A stretch of DNA of 14,674 nucleotides. Source: Chryseobacterium sp. UBA6632. Its GTDB lineage: Bacteria > Bacteroidota > Bacteroidia > Flavobacteriales > Weeksellaceae. Below the pieces are notes generated by a model that was not told where the DNA came from, did not search any database, and saw only the letters and a program-made list of their open reading frames with translations. This document shows, one piece after another, positions 7,156 to 14,620 of the stretch (its first letter is position 1; each line of letters starts with the position of its first letter). Location of the stretch: positions 1 to 14,674 of the forward strand of contig DKLU01000077.1 in NCBI GenBank assembly GCA_002455915.1. Reading direction: 5' to 3'. A program made the position numbers and the translations under genes.

Positions 7156-7668
7156 ATGGAAGTTCTTAATAAAAGAGAAAGAGCAAGAGCCTTTTCATTT
7201 TTCATTTTATTCTTTTTAATCACGGTTATCGTATTGGTAACGGCAGTTTTCTTTAACGCCTATTTCCCTTTTAAAGAAAATAGTTTGCTGAAAACTGAGA
7301 ATGCCAAAATGAAAAAAGAAATGGAAACTCAGGATAAATTTTCCTTTCAGTTAGAAAAGGTAAAATCTGCGGTAGATTCTATTGGTGTTCCCGGTCAGAA
7401 CGATTTTTTCAATGAAAAATTGGGATTGTCGATTTTGGCAGATATGTATAAGCAATTGCCAAAAGATACTTTGAAAAATAAAGTGATGTATAATAATACG
7501 ATCATGACTTTTAAAGATCTTATCGATGCGAAAAAAGAAATCAAACATCTTTCCGGAAATCAGGCAACAATGGATAGTTTAAGCAAAATAAACATCGCAT
7601 TGAAGGCAGAGTATGATAAGATGAAGACCGATCTTGAAGTATGTAGACAATTGTATCAGGCTCAATAA
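7156..7668 (+). CDS. tssO: T6SS transmembrane protein TssO
   Basis: Bitopic inner-membrane protein of 170 residues. A short basic N-terminus (KRERARAF) precedes one strong membrane helix at about residues 13-36 (FSFFILFFLITVIVLVTAVF). The periplasmic part is mostly helical, with likely coiled coils at about 40-75 and 128-168. This architecture and the position between tssK and tssE agree with TssO, a subunit of the Bacteroidota-specific TssNQOPR membrane complex. The positive-inside rule places the N-terminus in the cytoplasm. The next gene begins 2 bases downstream, indicating co-translation. Confidence 0.8.
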   Translation: MEVLNKRERARAFSFFILFFLITVIVLVTAVFFNAYFPFKENSLLKTENAKMKKEMETQDKFSFQLEKVKSAVDSIGVPGQNDFFNEKLGLSILADMYKQLPKDTLKNKVMYNNTIMTFKDLIDAKKEIKHLSGNQATMDSLSKINIALKAEYDKMKTDLEVCRQLYQAQ

Positions 7669-7670
7669 TT

Positions 7671-8273
7671 ATGATGAGGTTAAAATTATTTTTCACCATT
7701 TTTTTCGTAGGCTTCTCTTTACTGATGACGGCTCAGGAGCAGATGGCTGGCAATACCGATGAAAATTCGGCAAATTTTGACTGCGGAATTGTTCAGACTA
7801 AGCAAAAGCTACATAATCAATATTTTGCAAGCACACCTGCGATATCGCTTCGCGTAGACAATGTAGAATATGTGTATGCCACATTGCAGTTCGGGAAAAG
7901 AAAAGATAAAATCTTTATGTATATACAAATTGCCGATAAAAATGTTTGTATTGAAAAAGATAAAGTGCTTGATATTTTCTTTAAATCGGGTGAAGTGGTG
8001 ACTTTTAAGAATGATTTTGCCTTAAACTGCGAAGGATATTTTGCCAAACAATTGAGTAAGAAAGATTATTTAAAAGTAAAGGAAAACGAAATTTCCTCGA
8101 TTAAAATATATGCTTACGAGAAAAATTATGAACTGTATGTAAGTGAAGCTCAAAACTATGATATTGATAATCAATTGAATTGTTTAGCCGCTTACAAAGT
8201 GAAAAAAACAGATGAAGTAAAAATTAAAAAACACAAAAAAGAAGAAAAAAATGAGCCCGCTTCCGGAACTTAA
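7671..8273 (+). CDS. Secreted T6SS envelope protein, TssP/TssQ candidate
   Basis: The 200-residue product has an N-terminal signal peptide or anchor (MRLKLFFTIFFVGFSLLM, then TAQEQ, a typical Bacteroidota cleavage region after AQ). There is no lipobox cysteine. The mature region, about residues 35-175, looks beta-rich with cysteines in DCGIV, NVCIEK, LNCEGY and LNCLAA that could form disulfides. The C-terminus (about 178-200) is a Lys/Glu tail. Its position 2 bases after tssO suggests one of the remaining membrane-complex subunits (TssP or TssQ); I cannot decide between them by eye. The final 23 bases overlap the next gene. It is unlikely to be unrelated to the apparatus, given its place among core genes. 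Confidence 0.65.
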   Translation: MMRLKLFFTIFFVGFSLLMTAQEQMAGNTDENSANFDCGIVQTKQKLHNQYFASTPAISLRVDNVEYVYATLQFGKRKDKIFMYIQIADKNVCIEKDKVLDIFFKSGEVVTFKNDFALNCEGYFAKQLSKKDYLKVKENEISSIKIYAYEKNYELYVSEAQNYDIDNQLNCLAAYKVKKTDEVKIKKHKKEEKNEPASGT

Positions 8274-8946
8274 TCTTGGTCTTGGTATTACAAAAGATCC
8301 TCATGCACCTGCTGCAAAAGGTGATGGCGAAATTATTGTGAGAACCAATTCGGGATTAAGCAAGCATACCATTTCAATTGTAATTTCAGATCAGGAAACA
8401 GGAAAAATAAATTTGAAAATCGGAGACAAAGAAATTGAAATTCCGACGTATAAATTAACGGTTACGGATGATAAAACCAATGAAACAGAATCTTATCAGG
8501 TAACCCGCGACACTTTAAGTTTTACAAAAACTAAGACCAAGAGAAGTATTCTTTCTTTTTTGGGATTTAAAAAATTCGACAAGACATCGTATCTGTACGA
8601 AAATATACCTTACGAGCCAACTTTGGAAGGTATTGAAAAGTTTGATATTTCAAGACATCGAAAATTATCACATGATGAATTGATTTACCATTTGAAAAGT
8701 GAAGATAAAAACATTATGCTATATGCCGGAGATATTAATGAATTTAAAAAACCGGAAGATGTTTTCCAATATTTTATCGTAGTAGATAAAGATGGTGGCA
8801 AAAGCTTTATTGGAGATATTTTGTACAGAGAAAAATTTTTGAAACTCACACCAAAAGTAGAATTACAGATTATTCGTCGTAAGGAAGTTCCAAAGAATTT
8901 TGAATACGATGATAAGGGAAATATTAAAAGAACAATTTATTTATAA
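8251..8946 (+). CDS. Unrecognised beta-rich protein in T6SS core operon
   Basis: The 231-residue product lacks a signal peptide and membrane helices. The N-terminus is Pro/Gly-rich (MSPLPELNLGLGI). A region of alternating polar and hydrophobic residues, suggestive of beta strands, spans about 25-90 (GEIIVRTNSG, HTISIVISDQ, INLKIGDKEI, YKLTVTDD, YQVTRDTLSF). A basic patch follows at about 91-108, and the rest is mixed with a strand-like end. No family is recognised. It starts inside the preceding gene (23-base overlap, different frame) and is followed 8 bases later by tssE. The tight packing implies coexpression with baseplate genes, so an accessory baseplate role or a chaperone/cargo role is possible. 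Confidence 0.7.
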   Translation: MSPLPELNLGLGITKDPHAPAAKGDGEIIVRTNSGLSKHTISIVISDQETGKINLKIGDKEIEIPTYKLTVTDDKTNETESYQVTRDTLSFTKTKTKRSILSFLGFKKFDKTSYLYENIPYEPTLEGIEKFDISRHRKLSHDELIYHLKSEDKNIMLYAGDINEFKKPEDVFQYFIVVDKDGGKSFIGDILYREKFLKLTPKVELQIIRRKEVPKNFEYDDKGNIKRTIYL

Positions 8947-8954
8947 TCAATCAG

Positions 8955-9383
8955 ATGAAAGGAATTTATTATAAGGTCCCGATGGATTTTGAAGGGATTA
9001 TTCATAAAAAAGATGCCGATAAAATCTCTATCGACAATTCTATCAGTCAGCAGATTTTTCTCGTGGCTACTACCGCTTTGGGAGAATGCAAGTTTGATGA
9101 AACCTTCGGTACAGAAATCTGGGAGCTGGATTTTGATTTGCTGAAAAGTGATAATCAACTGAAAGAATATATTGTAAGCGCATTGAAAAAAGGCGTTATA
9201 ATGCATGAGAAGAGACTTTTTATGGAAGACGTAGAAGTTTCGGTAAGTGATTATAATTTAGGAACTATCGGAAAAAGAAGAATGAAAAAAAAGGTTATAA
9301 TCTCTGTAAAAGGACAAGTGTTGGAAACCAACAGACCCTTTTTGTTCAAGAATTCATTTTTTGTAGGACCTCTTTCATATTAA
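8955..9383 (+). CDS. tssE: T6SS baseplate protein TssE (gp25-like)
   Basis: TssE is the gp25-like baseplate wedge protein that starts sheath polymerisation. The 142-residue product fits the family's usual length. It shows the family layout: an N-terminal helix (ISIDNSISQQIFLVATT), the CKFDETFGTEIWELDFD segment at about 46-62 matching the gp25 '..R...FG...' core, a helix with KEYIVSALKKGV, and a C-terminal strand pair (VSVSDYNL, KVIISVKGQV). There is no signal peptide. It lies 4 bases upstream of tssF, so the two wedge components are likely translated together. Confidence 0.85.
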   Translation: MKGIYYKVPMDFEGIIHKKDADKISIDNSISQQIFLVATTALGECKFDETFGTEIWELDFDLLKSDNQLKEYIVSALKKGVIMHEKRLFMEDVEVSVSDYNLGTIGKRRMKKKVIISVKGQVLETNRPFLFKNSFFVGPLSY

Positions 9384-9387
9384 GAGC

Positions 9388-11208
9388 ATGAATCAAGAAA
9401 GAATAAAAGACAGAATACTTCGCAGAGCAGCCCGAATGTGGGGATACAACGAGCTTGAGGCCGAGACATCTTTCGACCCTATTGTAAGTTTACTGCTTTC
9501 TGCAACAGCTTCGGAGCTTGAAAAATTAGGTTTTGAGCTGGAAAGTTCGCGTTCCAGAATTATTGAGCGGATTCTTGAAATCATGTTTCCGGAAGAGGTT
9601 TCGGGAGTGGTTCCGGCAAGATCGTTGATTCAGATTTTTCCATTGGAAAATGGAGGAAAAACATCGGTGTATAATCAATTCAAGACGAGTAAAAGAATTC
9701 ACAATGTTTTCAATCCAACAGAAGCGACAAATAAAGATATTCTTTTCAGCCCGACGATTGAAGCAGAATTAACGACGGCTAAGATAGAATATATCGCGTA
9801 TGGAAATATGCTGAACAGGGTTGAAAGCTTCTTTTTCAGTGATACCATTGCAAGGAGTGAAAATCATATTCCGTCAGGAGAATTATGGGTAGGAATTAAA
9901 TGTCCGCAAAATACCGAGCTTAAAAATTTGATGCTTTATATTGACATCAATAATAATTATCAAAGAGAATTATTTTTCTATTATCTGAAGCAGGCGAAAA
10001 TATTTCTTGGGGATAAAGAGCTTTCGCTTCATGAGGGCTATAATGTGAATCAGGAAGATATTAACCTGGATAATATTATCACGAAAAATTATTCAGATTT
10101 ACAACATATTTATAATGATGTGAATCAGTATTATTTCGAAAATTTTTTCACTATAAAAGATAAAATCAGCCATCAGGAAAAACATCAAAATGAGGAACTT
10201 TTTACAAAATATTTTGTTGAAAACGATCTGTCAAAAGAGGAAGAGATTATTTGGCTAAAATTTAAATTTTCCGAAGCTGTTGTGGGTGAAGTTCTTGAAA
10301 ATGTAAGTGTGACGCTGAATTGTATTCCGGTAATCAATACTTATAATGTAAAATCTCATAAAAGAGTCTTTGGAAGGCTGAATATTATTCCGATTCAGTC
10401 TGATGATTATTTTCTTGATCTCGATTATGTACGTGATGATTTAGGAAAACGATTTGATATCAAAAATTATTCGCAGGAGAAAACAGGAACGACCGCTTTT
10501 TTAAGAAAAGGAGGTGTTTCAAGATTCGATCAGCGAAGTGCTTCTGAACTGTTGCAGTATCTTTTAGAGTTAATTAAAGATGAAACAGCTGCTTTTTCAG
10601 GCATTGGAGGAGATTCGGCGACAAAAACGTTAAGGCAGATCAATCAAAATGTGGCGGCTCTGCATCAATTGGCTAAAGAAAAAAAATTTTCTCAAACCAA
10701 TAATCCTTATCTGATTATTGATGCAGATGCCCAGGAAGCGGAAACTTCATGCAACATTTCTTACTGGCTGACTCTCGCGGAAGAAGGAAATGACGTAAAA
10801 CCTGCAACGGTGCTTACCGTGGAAGATTCTGAAAAATCTGCCTTGGATAAAACTGCTGTGATGATTAAAGGTTCGGTGGGCGGAAGAACAAGTCTTTCGG
10901 CACAGGAAAAAATCCTGGAATACAGAAATTCTTTGCTAACGAGAGGGCGAATTGTGACGGTGGCAGATATCAAAGCATTTGGAATGAGCCATTTTAAAAG
11001 CACGATTAAAGATATTCAGGTTCAGAAGGGAACGAAGAAAGAAGTTTCGTTAAAAGGAGGATTTAGTAGAACGATTGATGTTTATCTTATTCGAAATTCT
11101 GAAAAAGATTTAAAAGAATCTGAATGGCAATTTTTGAGAGAAAGCTTTCTTTTAAAACTACAAAAAGCATCAGCCAATATATATCCATACAGGATTTTTG
11201 AAAAATAA
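9388..11208 (+). CDS. tssF: T6SS baseplate protein TssF
   Basis: TssF is the large baseplate wedge protein, which forms a TssF2G heterotrimer. The 606-residue product matches the family length. The N-terminus has the conserved opening: a helical stretch, then FDPIVSLLLSATASELEKLG at about 29-48, ERILEIMFPEE at about 60-70, and VVPARSLIQIFPLE (the family's 'P.s....P' pattern). The middle and C-terminal parts include the EEIIWLKFKFSEAVVGEVLENVSVTLNCIPV stretch near 285-315 and a KILEYRNSLLTRGRIVT segment near 508-524 typical of gp6-like tail proteins. It sits between tssE and the sheath genes. Confidence 0.87.
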   Translation: MNQERIKDRILRRAARMWGYNELEAETSFDPIVSLLLSATASELEKLGFELESSRSRIIERILEIMFPEEVSGVVPARSLIQIFPLENGGKTSVYNQFKTSKRIHNVFNPTEATNKDILFSPTIEAELTTAKIEYIAYGNMLNRVESFFFSDTIARSENHIPSGELWVGIKCPQNTELKNLMLYIDINNNYQRELFFYYLKQAKIFLGDKELSLHEGYNVNQEDINLDNIITKNYSDLQHIYNDVNQYYFENFFTIKDKISHQEKHQNEELFTKYFVENDLSKEEEIIWLKFKFSEAVVGEVLENVSVTLNCIPVINTYNVKSHKRVFGRLNIIPIQSDDYFLDLDYVRDDLGKRFDIKNYSQEKTGTTAFLRKGGVSRFDQRSASELLQYLLELIKDETAAFSGIGGDSATKTLRQINQNVAALHQLAKEKKFSQTNNPYLIIDADAQEAETSCNISYWLTLAEEGNDVKPATVLTVEDSEKSALDKTAVMIKGSVGGRTSLSAQEKILEYRNSLLTRGRIVTVADIKAFGMSHFKSTIKDIQVQKGTKKEVSLKGGFSRTIDVYLIRNSEKDLKESEWQFLRESFLLKLQKASANIYPYRIFEK

Positions 11209-11252
11209 TAAATCACTAAATAATATTAATACAATTTTTAAACAAAAACACT

Positions 11253-11702
11253 ATGTTAACAAACAAAGGAATTGGTGGAAATGAAGTTCCATTAGACGCA
11301 AGTGAGGCGATATTCGAGATCCCTCAAAACAGAACGCTTTTAGCACAGAAATTAACGGCAAACGATCCTGTAAAACCTGAATTGGTGGAAGGATTGAATA
11401 CCATCGACAGAGTTTTCGAACACTTTAAGCCAGAAGTGAAAGTAGATTTTGAAGATGCCAACGGATCTGTGAAAATGGAAAACCTGAGATTCAAAAACTT
11501 AGGTGATTTCGGAACGAAAGGTATTACAGGACAAAGTAAATTTTTGCTGGGTCTTGAAACAGAGAAAGATCAATATCAAAAAATTGTAAAGCAATTGAAA
11601 ACAAACAAAATTTTGAAAGCCGCGTTGGAAGATCCGGATGCGAAAAAAGCACTTTACGATACATTGCAAAATTTGATTAAAGAACTGGAAGAAAATAAAT
11701 AA
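11253..11702 (+). CDS. tssB: T6SS sheath small subunit TssB
   Basis: TssB pairs with TssC to build the contractile sheath that drives the Hcp tube. The 149-residue product carries the TssB hallmark region: ELVEGLNTIDRVFEHFKPEVKVDFED at about 43-68, then MENLRFKNLGDFG at about 75-87, and a helical C-terminus (ILKAALEDPDAKKALYDTLQ). The family motif includes the 'F.....F.P...v' and 'l.f.....f.P' elements. It is followed 17 bases later by tssC, the usual order. A 44-base A/T-rich leader separates it from tssF; I see no TAnnTTTG promoter in it. Confidence 0.88.
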   Translation: MLTNKGIGGNEVPLDASEAIFEIPQNRTLLAQKLTANDPVKPELVEGLNTIDRVFEHFKPEVKVDFEDANGSVKMENLRFKNLGDFGTKGITGQSKFLLGLETEKDQYQKIVKQLKTNKILKAALEDPDAKKALYDTLQNLIKELEENK

Positions 11703-11719
11703 TTAAAACACAAAATAAT

Positions 11720-13102
11720 ATGAATAATAATAACAAACAGCCACAAGCGGCTCCGCAAACTACTGAAACTCCTGTGCTAGAGCAGAAAAAACAAGTTCAG
11801 CTAGGTATTGATGATTTAATTGAAAAACTTGCTCGTTATGGAGGTTTTGACCTGCTTGAAACTTCTATCGAGAATGTTCAAAATATTAATCCAGATAGGA
11901 AAGCTAGACGAAAAATTTTCTTAACTGAAAAAAGTAAGGAAAAGGAGAGACAAACCTTGAAAAAGACGCTGGAACTTTGGGCAGATGTAATCAATAAGAG
12001 CAGTTCTTTAACAGATATGGTGGCAGACTGTGAAACGCAGAGAAAATCTGCTGAAGATCTTTTGGCTAAAAATCTTTCCAGAGCAGTTGAGGTGACGAAA
12101 GAATTGGAAGGAAATTACAGAACGGCAGCTCTTTTCTATAAAAATACAGAAATAGAAAAAGTAAAAAATATTACGGTGGTAAATTCAACTTTAGATCAGC
12201 TGAAAGATCTTGATAACACACGTTTTATTGATACGATTCATGCTGAACTGGCTGATAATTACGATAGATTAGATTTGAAAAGCAATTACGGAATTTTGGT
12301 AATTCCGGGGTATTTGGGATCTAATAAAGTCGTTGAAAAATGGGCTAAAATGGCTCACGAAAATAAGGTAATGTTGATTACAGATTTCGAACATCTTGAT
12401 GAACCGGATGATGTGATGGAAATGTTTGATCAGGCGTACCTTACCGGAGGTGATATTTACAGATCGAATGTGTTGATGACCTGTAACTGGCTCGTGGGCA
12501 GAGGAAGATTTGAGGATATTGATGAGCTTGAAGATCTGTTTATTCCACCTTCTGCGGCATTGGCAGGTAAAATCTATAAAACATTGATGTCTCAGGTAAC
12601 GGCAGGTAAAAAATTCGGAGGACTCAACGAAGTAGAAGGCGTGAGATTCGACCTTAAGAAAAGTGAAATTGCTAATCTTGAAAACCTTGGACTGATCCCA
12701 ATGGTAAATGAATATGGTAAAGTAATGGCGTTCTCCGGAAAAACATTGTTCAACGGAGATAATTTGGGACTTCAGACCTATTCTGTAGTAAGAGTTTTCG
12801 ATTATGTAACGAAAGTTTTGATGGATTTCTTAAACAGGAGAGCTTTCGAAAACTTTACAGCCGTTACGAGAAAAGAGATCATGAATCAAATCGTTCGTTT
12901 TCTAGACAGTATTACAGGGCCTGGAAAACTGATTGAAAACTTCGAGATCAGAAGATTTGAACAAGATCCTATTCAGAAAGATAAAATTCATTTAGATATT
13001 CACATGAAGCCTTATTTCCCTGCGAAAAACTTCCTGATTAAAATGGATGGTCATAAAGGAACAGACGGTAACGAATGGGAAACTGAATACGAACAGAAAT
13101 AA
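11720..13102 (+). CDS. tssC: T6SS sheath large subunit TssC
   Basis: Large sheath subunit of 460 residues. The first ~25 residues are Asn/Gln/Pro-rich, then comes helical material up to about residue 190. Recognisable blocks are YGILVIPGYLGSNKVV near 190-205, MLITDFEHLDEPDDV near 220-235, and a YRSNVLMTCNWLVGRGRFEDIDELEDLFIPPSAALAG stretch. The conserved C-terminal domain follows (YSVVRVFDYV...FLNRRAFENF, then the SITGPGKLIENFEI region near 395-410 and HMKPYFPAKNFLIKMDG). These are the usual TssC features. The gene follows tssB closely and lies immediately upstream of the hcp cluster, consistent with coexpression. Confidence 0.9.
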   Translation: MNNNNKQPQAAPQTTETPVLEQKKQVQLGIDDLIEKLARYGGFDLLETSIENVQNINPDRKARRKIFLTEKSKEKERQTLKKTLELWADVINKSSSLTDMVADCETQRKSAEDLLAKNLSRAVEVTKELEGNYRTAALFYKNTEIEKVKNITVVNSTLDQLKDLDNTRFIDTIHAELADNYDRLDLKSNYGILVIPGYLGSNKVVEKWAKMAHENKVMLITDFEHLDEPDDVMEMFDQAYLTGGDIYRSNVLMTCNWLVGRGRFEDIDELEDLFIPPSAALAGKIYKTLMSQVTAGKKFGGLNEVEGVRFDLKKSEIANLENLGLIPMVNEYGKVMAFSGKTLFNGDNLGLQTYSVVRVFDYVTKVLMDFLNRRAFENFTAVTRKEIMNQIVRFLDSITGPGKLIENFEIRRFEQDPIQKDKIHLDIHMKPYFPAKNFLIKMDGHKGTDGNEWETEYEQK

Positions 13103-13123
13103 TCTGTAAAATTTGATATAAAC

Positions 13124-13141
13124 AACACTTATGTAGGTGTT
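13124..13141 (+). other. Small RNA hairpin between tssC and hcp1
   Basis: AACACTT (13124-13130) can pair with AGGTGTT (13135-13141) across a four-base loop. The stem has seven pairs, one of them a G-U wobble. No T-run follows directly, so it does not look like an intrinsic terminator. It may be an mRNA-processing or stabilising element ahead of the highly expressed tube gene. Confidence 0.3.
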
Positions 13142-13198
13142 TACGGCATATTCCATTATTGGTAATATTAATTTTTTTAAACCTTAAAACATTTAATT

Positions 13199-13585
13199 AT
13201 GTCATTTAAAGCAAAATTCAAAGTTGCGGGCAAAGAGCGCAACATCATCGCTGTAGATTTCGGAATGCTACAGGAAACGGATCCAACAGGAAGACCTTCT
13301 TCTGTCGTAAGAGGAGGGAAAATTCATCTAACTGTTGAAGGAACGGGAGAGACCGATCTTTTTGAATGGATGACGAACTCATTCGAGAGAAAAGACGGAA
13401 GTGTTGTATTTTTAAAAAGAGACAGTGAGGCAACGCTGAAAGAGTTGAAATTCAAAGAAGCTTATATTGTAAAGTATAAGGAAGATTTCGATGCATCCAG
13501 CCAAAATCCTCTTACAGAAACCTTTGTACTTTCTGCAAAAGAAATCGAGTTGGGAAGTGCAAAACATATTAATGAGTGGGTGTAA
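13199..13585 (+). CDS. tssD: T6SS tube protein TssD/Hcp, copy 1
   Basis: Hcp forms stacked hexameric rings that make the inner tube and is also secreted. The 128-residue product begins MSFKAKFKVAGKE, with the typical GGKIHLTVEGTGETDLFEWM, RKDGSVVFLKRD and TLKELKF segments, and ends ELGSAKHINEWV. This is the Bacteroidota Hcp form. By direct ungapped comparison it shares 92 of 128 residues (72%) with copy 2. Its leader is 96 bases, longer than others in the operon, and holds a small hairpin. A terminator-like hairpin follows immediately downstream. Confidence 0.9.
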   Translation: MSFKAKFKVAGKERNIIAVDFGMLQETDPTGRPSSVVRGGKIHLTVEGTGETDLFEWMTNSFERKDGSVVFLKRDSEATLKELKFKEAYIVKYKEDFDASSQNPLTETFVLSAKEIELGSAKHINEWV

Positions 13586-13598
13586 CTCATGTTTGTGA

Positions 13599-13662
13599 GT
13601 CCAAGAGCCTTTCCATACAATTCATAACCTTTAATATTAGAAAGGCTTGCGGACCTTTTTTT
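13599..13662 (+). terminator. Terminator-like hairpin after hcp copy 1
   Basis: AGCCTTTC (13606-13613) pairs with GAAAGGCT (13640-13647). Outside this, GTCC (13599-13602) pairs with GGAC (13651-13654) across a small internal loop. Seven Ts follow at 13656-13662. The 26-base loop is long for an intrinsic terminator. A competing small hairpin, ACTCA (13585-13589) with TGAGT (13596-13600), overlaps the outer stem. It may terminate partially and so set hcp1 output above the downstream copies. Confidence 0.55.
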
Positions 13663-13707
13663 AAAAAAACATAGAAAGAAAATTAACCAAATTAAAAAGT
13701 AACAATT

Positions 13708-14094
13708 ATGTCATTTAAAGCAAAATTAAAAGTAGCAGGAAAAGAATATAACGTTTTGAATATCAGCTACGGTTTGTTTCAGGAAACAGACGCAACAGGA
13801 AGACCATCTACCGTAACAAGAGGCGGAAAAATAGATGTTGTGGTAGAAGGAACGGGTGCCACAGACCTTTTCGAGTGGATGACCAACTCTTTTGAAAGAA
13901 AAGACGGAAGCGTAGTTTTCGTAAAAAGAGATAACGATGCTACCTTGAAAGAATTGAAATTTACGGAGGCATACTTAGTAAAGCATAAAGAAAATTTCGA
14001 TGCTACGGGAGAAAATCCTTTAACAGAAGCTTTCACTATTTCAGCAAGAAAAATTGAATTAGGATCGGGAGCTTACGAAAACGAATGGGTATAA
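13708..14094 (+). CDS. tssD: T6SS tube protein TssD/Hcp, copy 2
   Basis: This is the second 128-residue Hcp paralog, aligning without gaps to copy 1 (72% identical by eye count). The first 20 coding bases are identical to copy 1. The central block (ATDLFEWMTNSFERKDGSVV) is nearly invariant, while differences cluster at residues 14-24, 100-102 and 121-124, likely surface or ring-interface loops. It follows a terminator-like hairpin at 13599-13662 and an A-rich leader, and I see no clear TAnnTTTG promoter before it. A tandem tube paralog may serve different effector loads or simply raise dosage; neither is shown here. Confidence 0.9.
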   Translation: MSFKAKLKVAGKEYNVLNISYGLFQETDATGRPSTVTRGGKIDVVVEGTGATDLFEWMTNSFERKDGSVVFVKRDNDATLKELKFTEAYLVKHKENFDATGENPLTEAFTISARKIELGSGAYENEWV

Positions 14095-14108
14095 AGTTTT
14101 CATAAACC

Positions 14109-14139
14109 GGAAATAGGCTACGGGTAAATGTCTGTTTCC
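14109..14139 (+). other. Hairpin downstream of hcp copy 2
   Basis: GGAAATAG (14109-14116) pairs with CTGTTTCC (14132-14139), with one G-U wobble and a 15-base loop. It lies just before the larger hairpin at 14146-14199. No T-run follows. Confidence 0.4.
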
Positions 14140-14145
14140 ACTTTC

Positions 14146-14199
14146 AATGAGTGATAGGCAATGTTCGGTGTAAAGCCGCAATATTGCTTATTGCTCATT
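14146..14199 (+). other. Long RNA hairpin between hcp copies 2 and 3
   Basis: AATGAGTGATAGGCAAT (14146-14162) pairs along its full 17 bases with ATTGCTTATTGCTCATT (14183-14199). All three non-Watson-Crick positions are G-U wobbles when transcribed from the + strand. The stem continues inward with G-U, U-A, U-A and CGG/CCG (one bulged C) to a 7-base loop. No T-run follows, so it does not resemble a standard intrinsic terminator. It could protect upstream hcp mRNA ends, reduce read-through into copy 3, or be a mobile intergenic repeat. Confidence 0.6.
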
Positions 14200-14233
14200 A
14201 CCTATTAATTATTAACTCCAAAAAACACAAACT

Positions 14234-14620
14234 ATGTCATTTTTATCAAAATTAGAATTAGACGGTAAAATATATAACATTATTGAATGTAAATATAATT
14301 TCAAACAATCTATTGACGGGACAGGAAAACCACAAGGTATGCCTCAAGGGGGCGAAATTTTTCTGAGAATAGAAAGCACCGGAAATCCCGAATTATTAGG
14401 CTGGATGCTTGATCATAGCCAGACGAAAGACGGCAAAATTACTTTTTTCCGACGCGATGCCATGAGTAAACTTCAGGAACTTAGTTTTGAAAAAGCCTAT
14501 TGCATTGATTTTACTGAAACTTTCCACGCATATAATGAAGATCCTTTACAAATCGAAATGCACCTTATTGCAAGAAAATTCGATGTTAATGGAGCTATTC
14601 ATGAAAAATCGTGGAAATAA
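14234..14620 (+). CDS. tssD: T6SS tube protein TssD/Hcp, copy 3 (divergent)
   Basis: This is a third Hcp-family protein, also 128 residues, but only 47 of 128 positions (37%) match copy 2 in an ungapped comparison. Shared landmarks are MSF at the start, TGKP, GGEIFLRIESTG, WM near 57-58, KDGKITFF and KLQELSFEKAY. It differs in having Cys19 and Cys90, a HSQTKDG loop instead of SFERKDG, and a C-terminal HEKSWK instead of NEWV. The divergence suggests a specialised tube or effector-carrying variant rather than simple dosage. It is preceded by two hairpins in a 139-base gap, so its expression may be uncoupled from copies 1 and 2. Confidence 0.85.
   Translation: MSFLSKLELDGKIYNIIECKYNFKQSIDGTGKPQGMPQGGEIFLRIESTGNPELLGWMLDHSQTKDGKITFFRRDAMSKLQELSFEKAYCIDFTETFHAYNEDPLQIEMHLIARKFDVNGAIHEKSWK

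Noticed and set aside
13107..13120. TAAAATTTG as a possible -7 element before hcp1
   Set aside because: The spacing inside the element is TAnnnTTTG, not TAnnTTTG, and no TTG lies at the right distance upstream. Too weak to call a promoter.
13199..14620. Tandem repeats of about 0.5 kb as a possible repeat array
   Set aside because: The repetition is explained by paralogous hcp genes; the spacers differ from one another.
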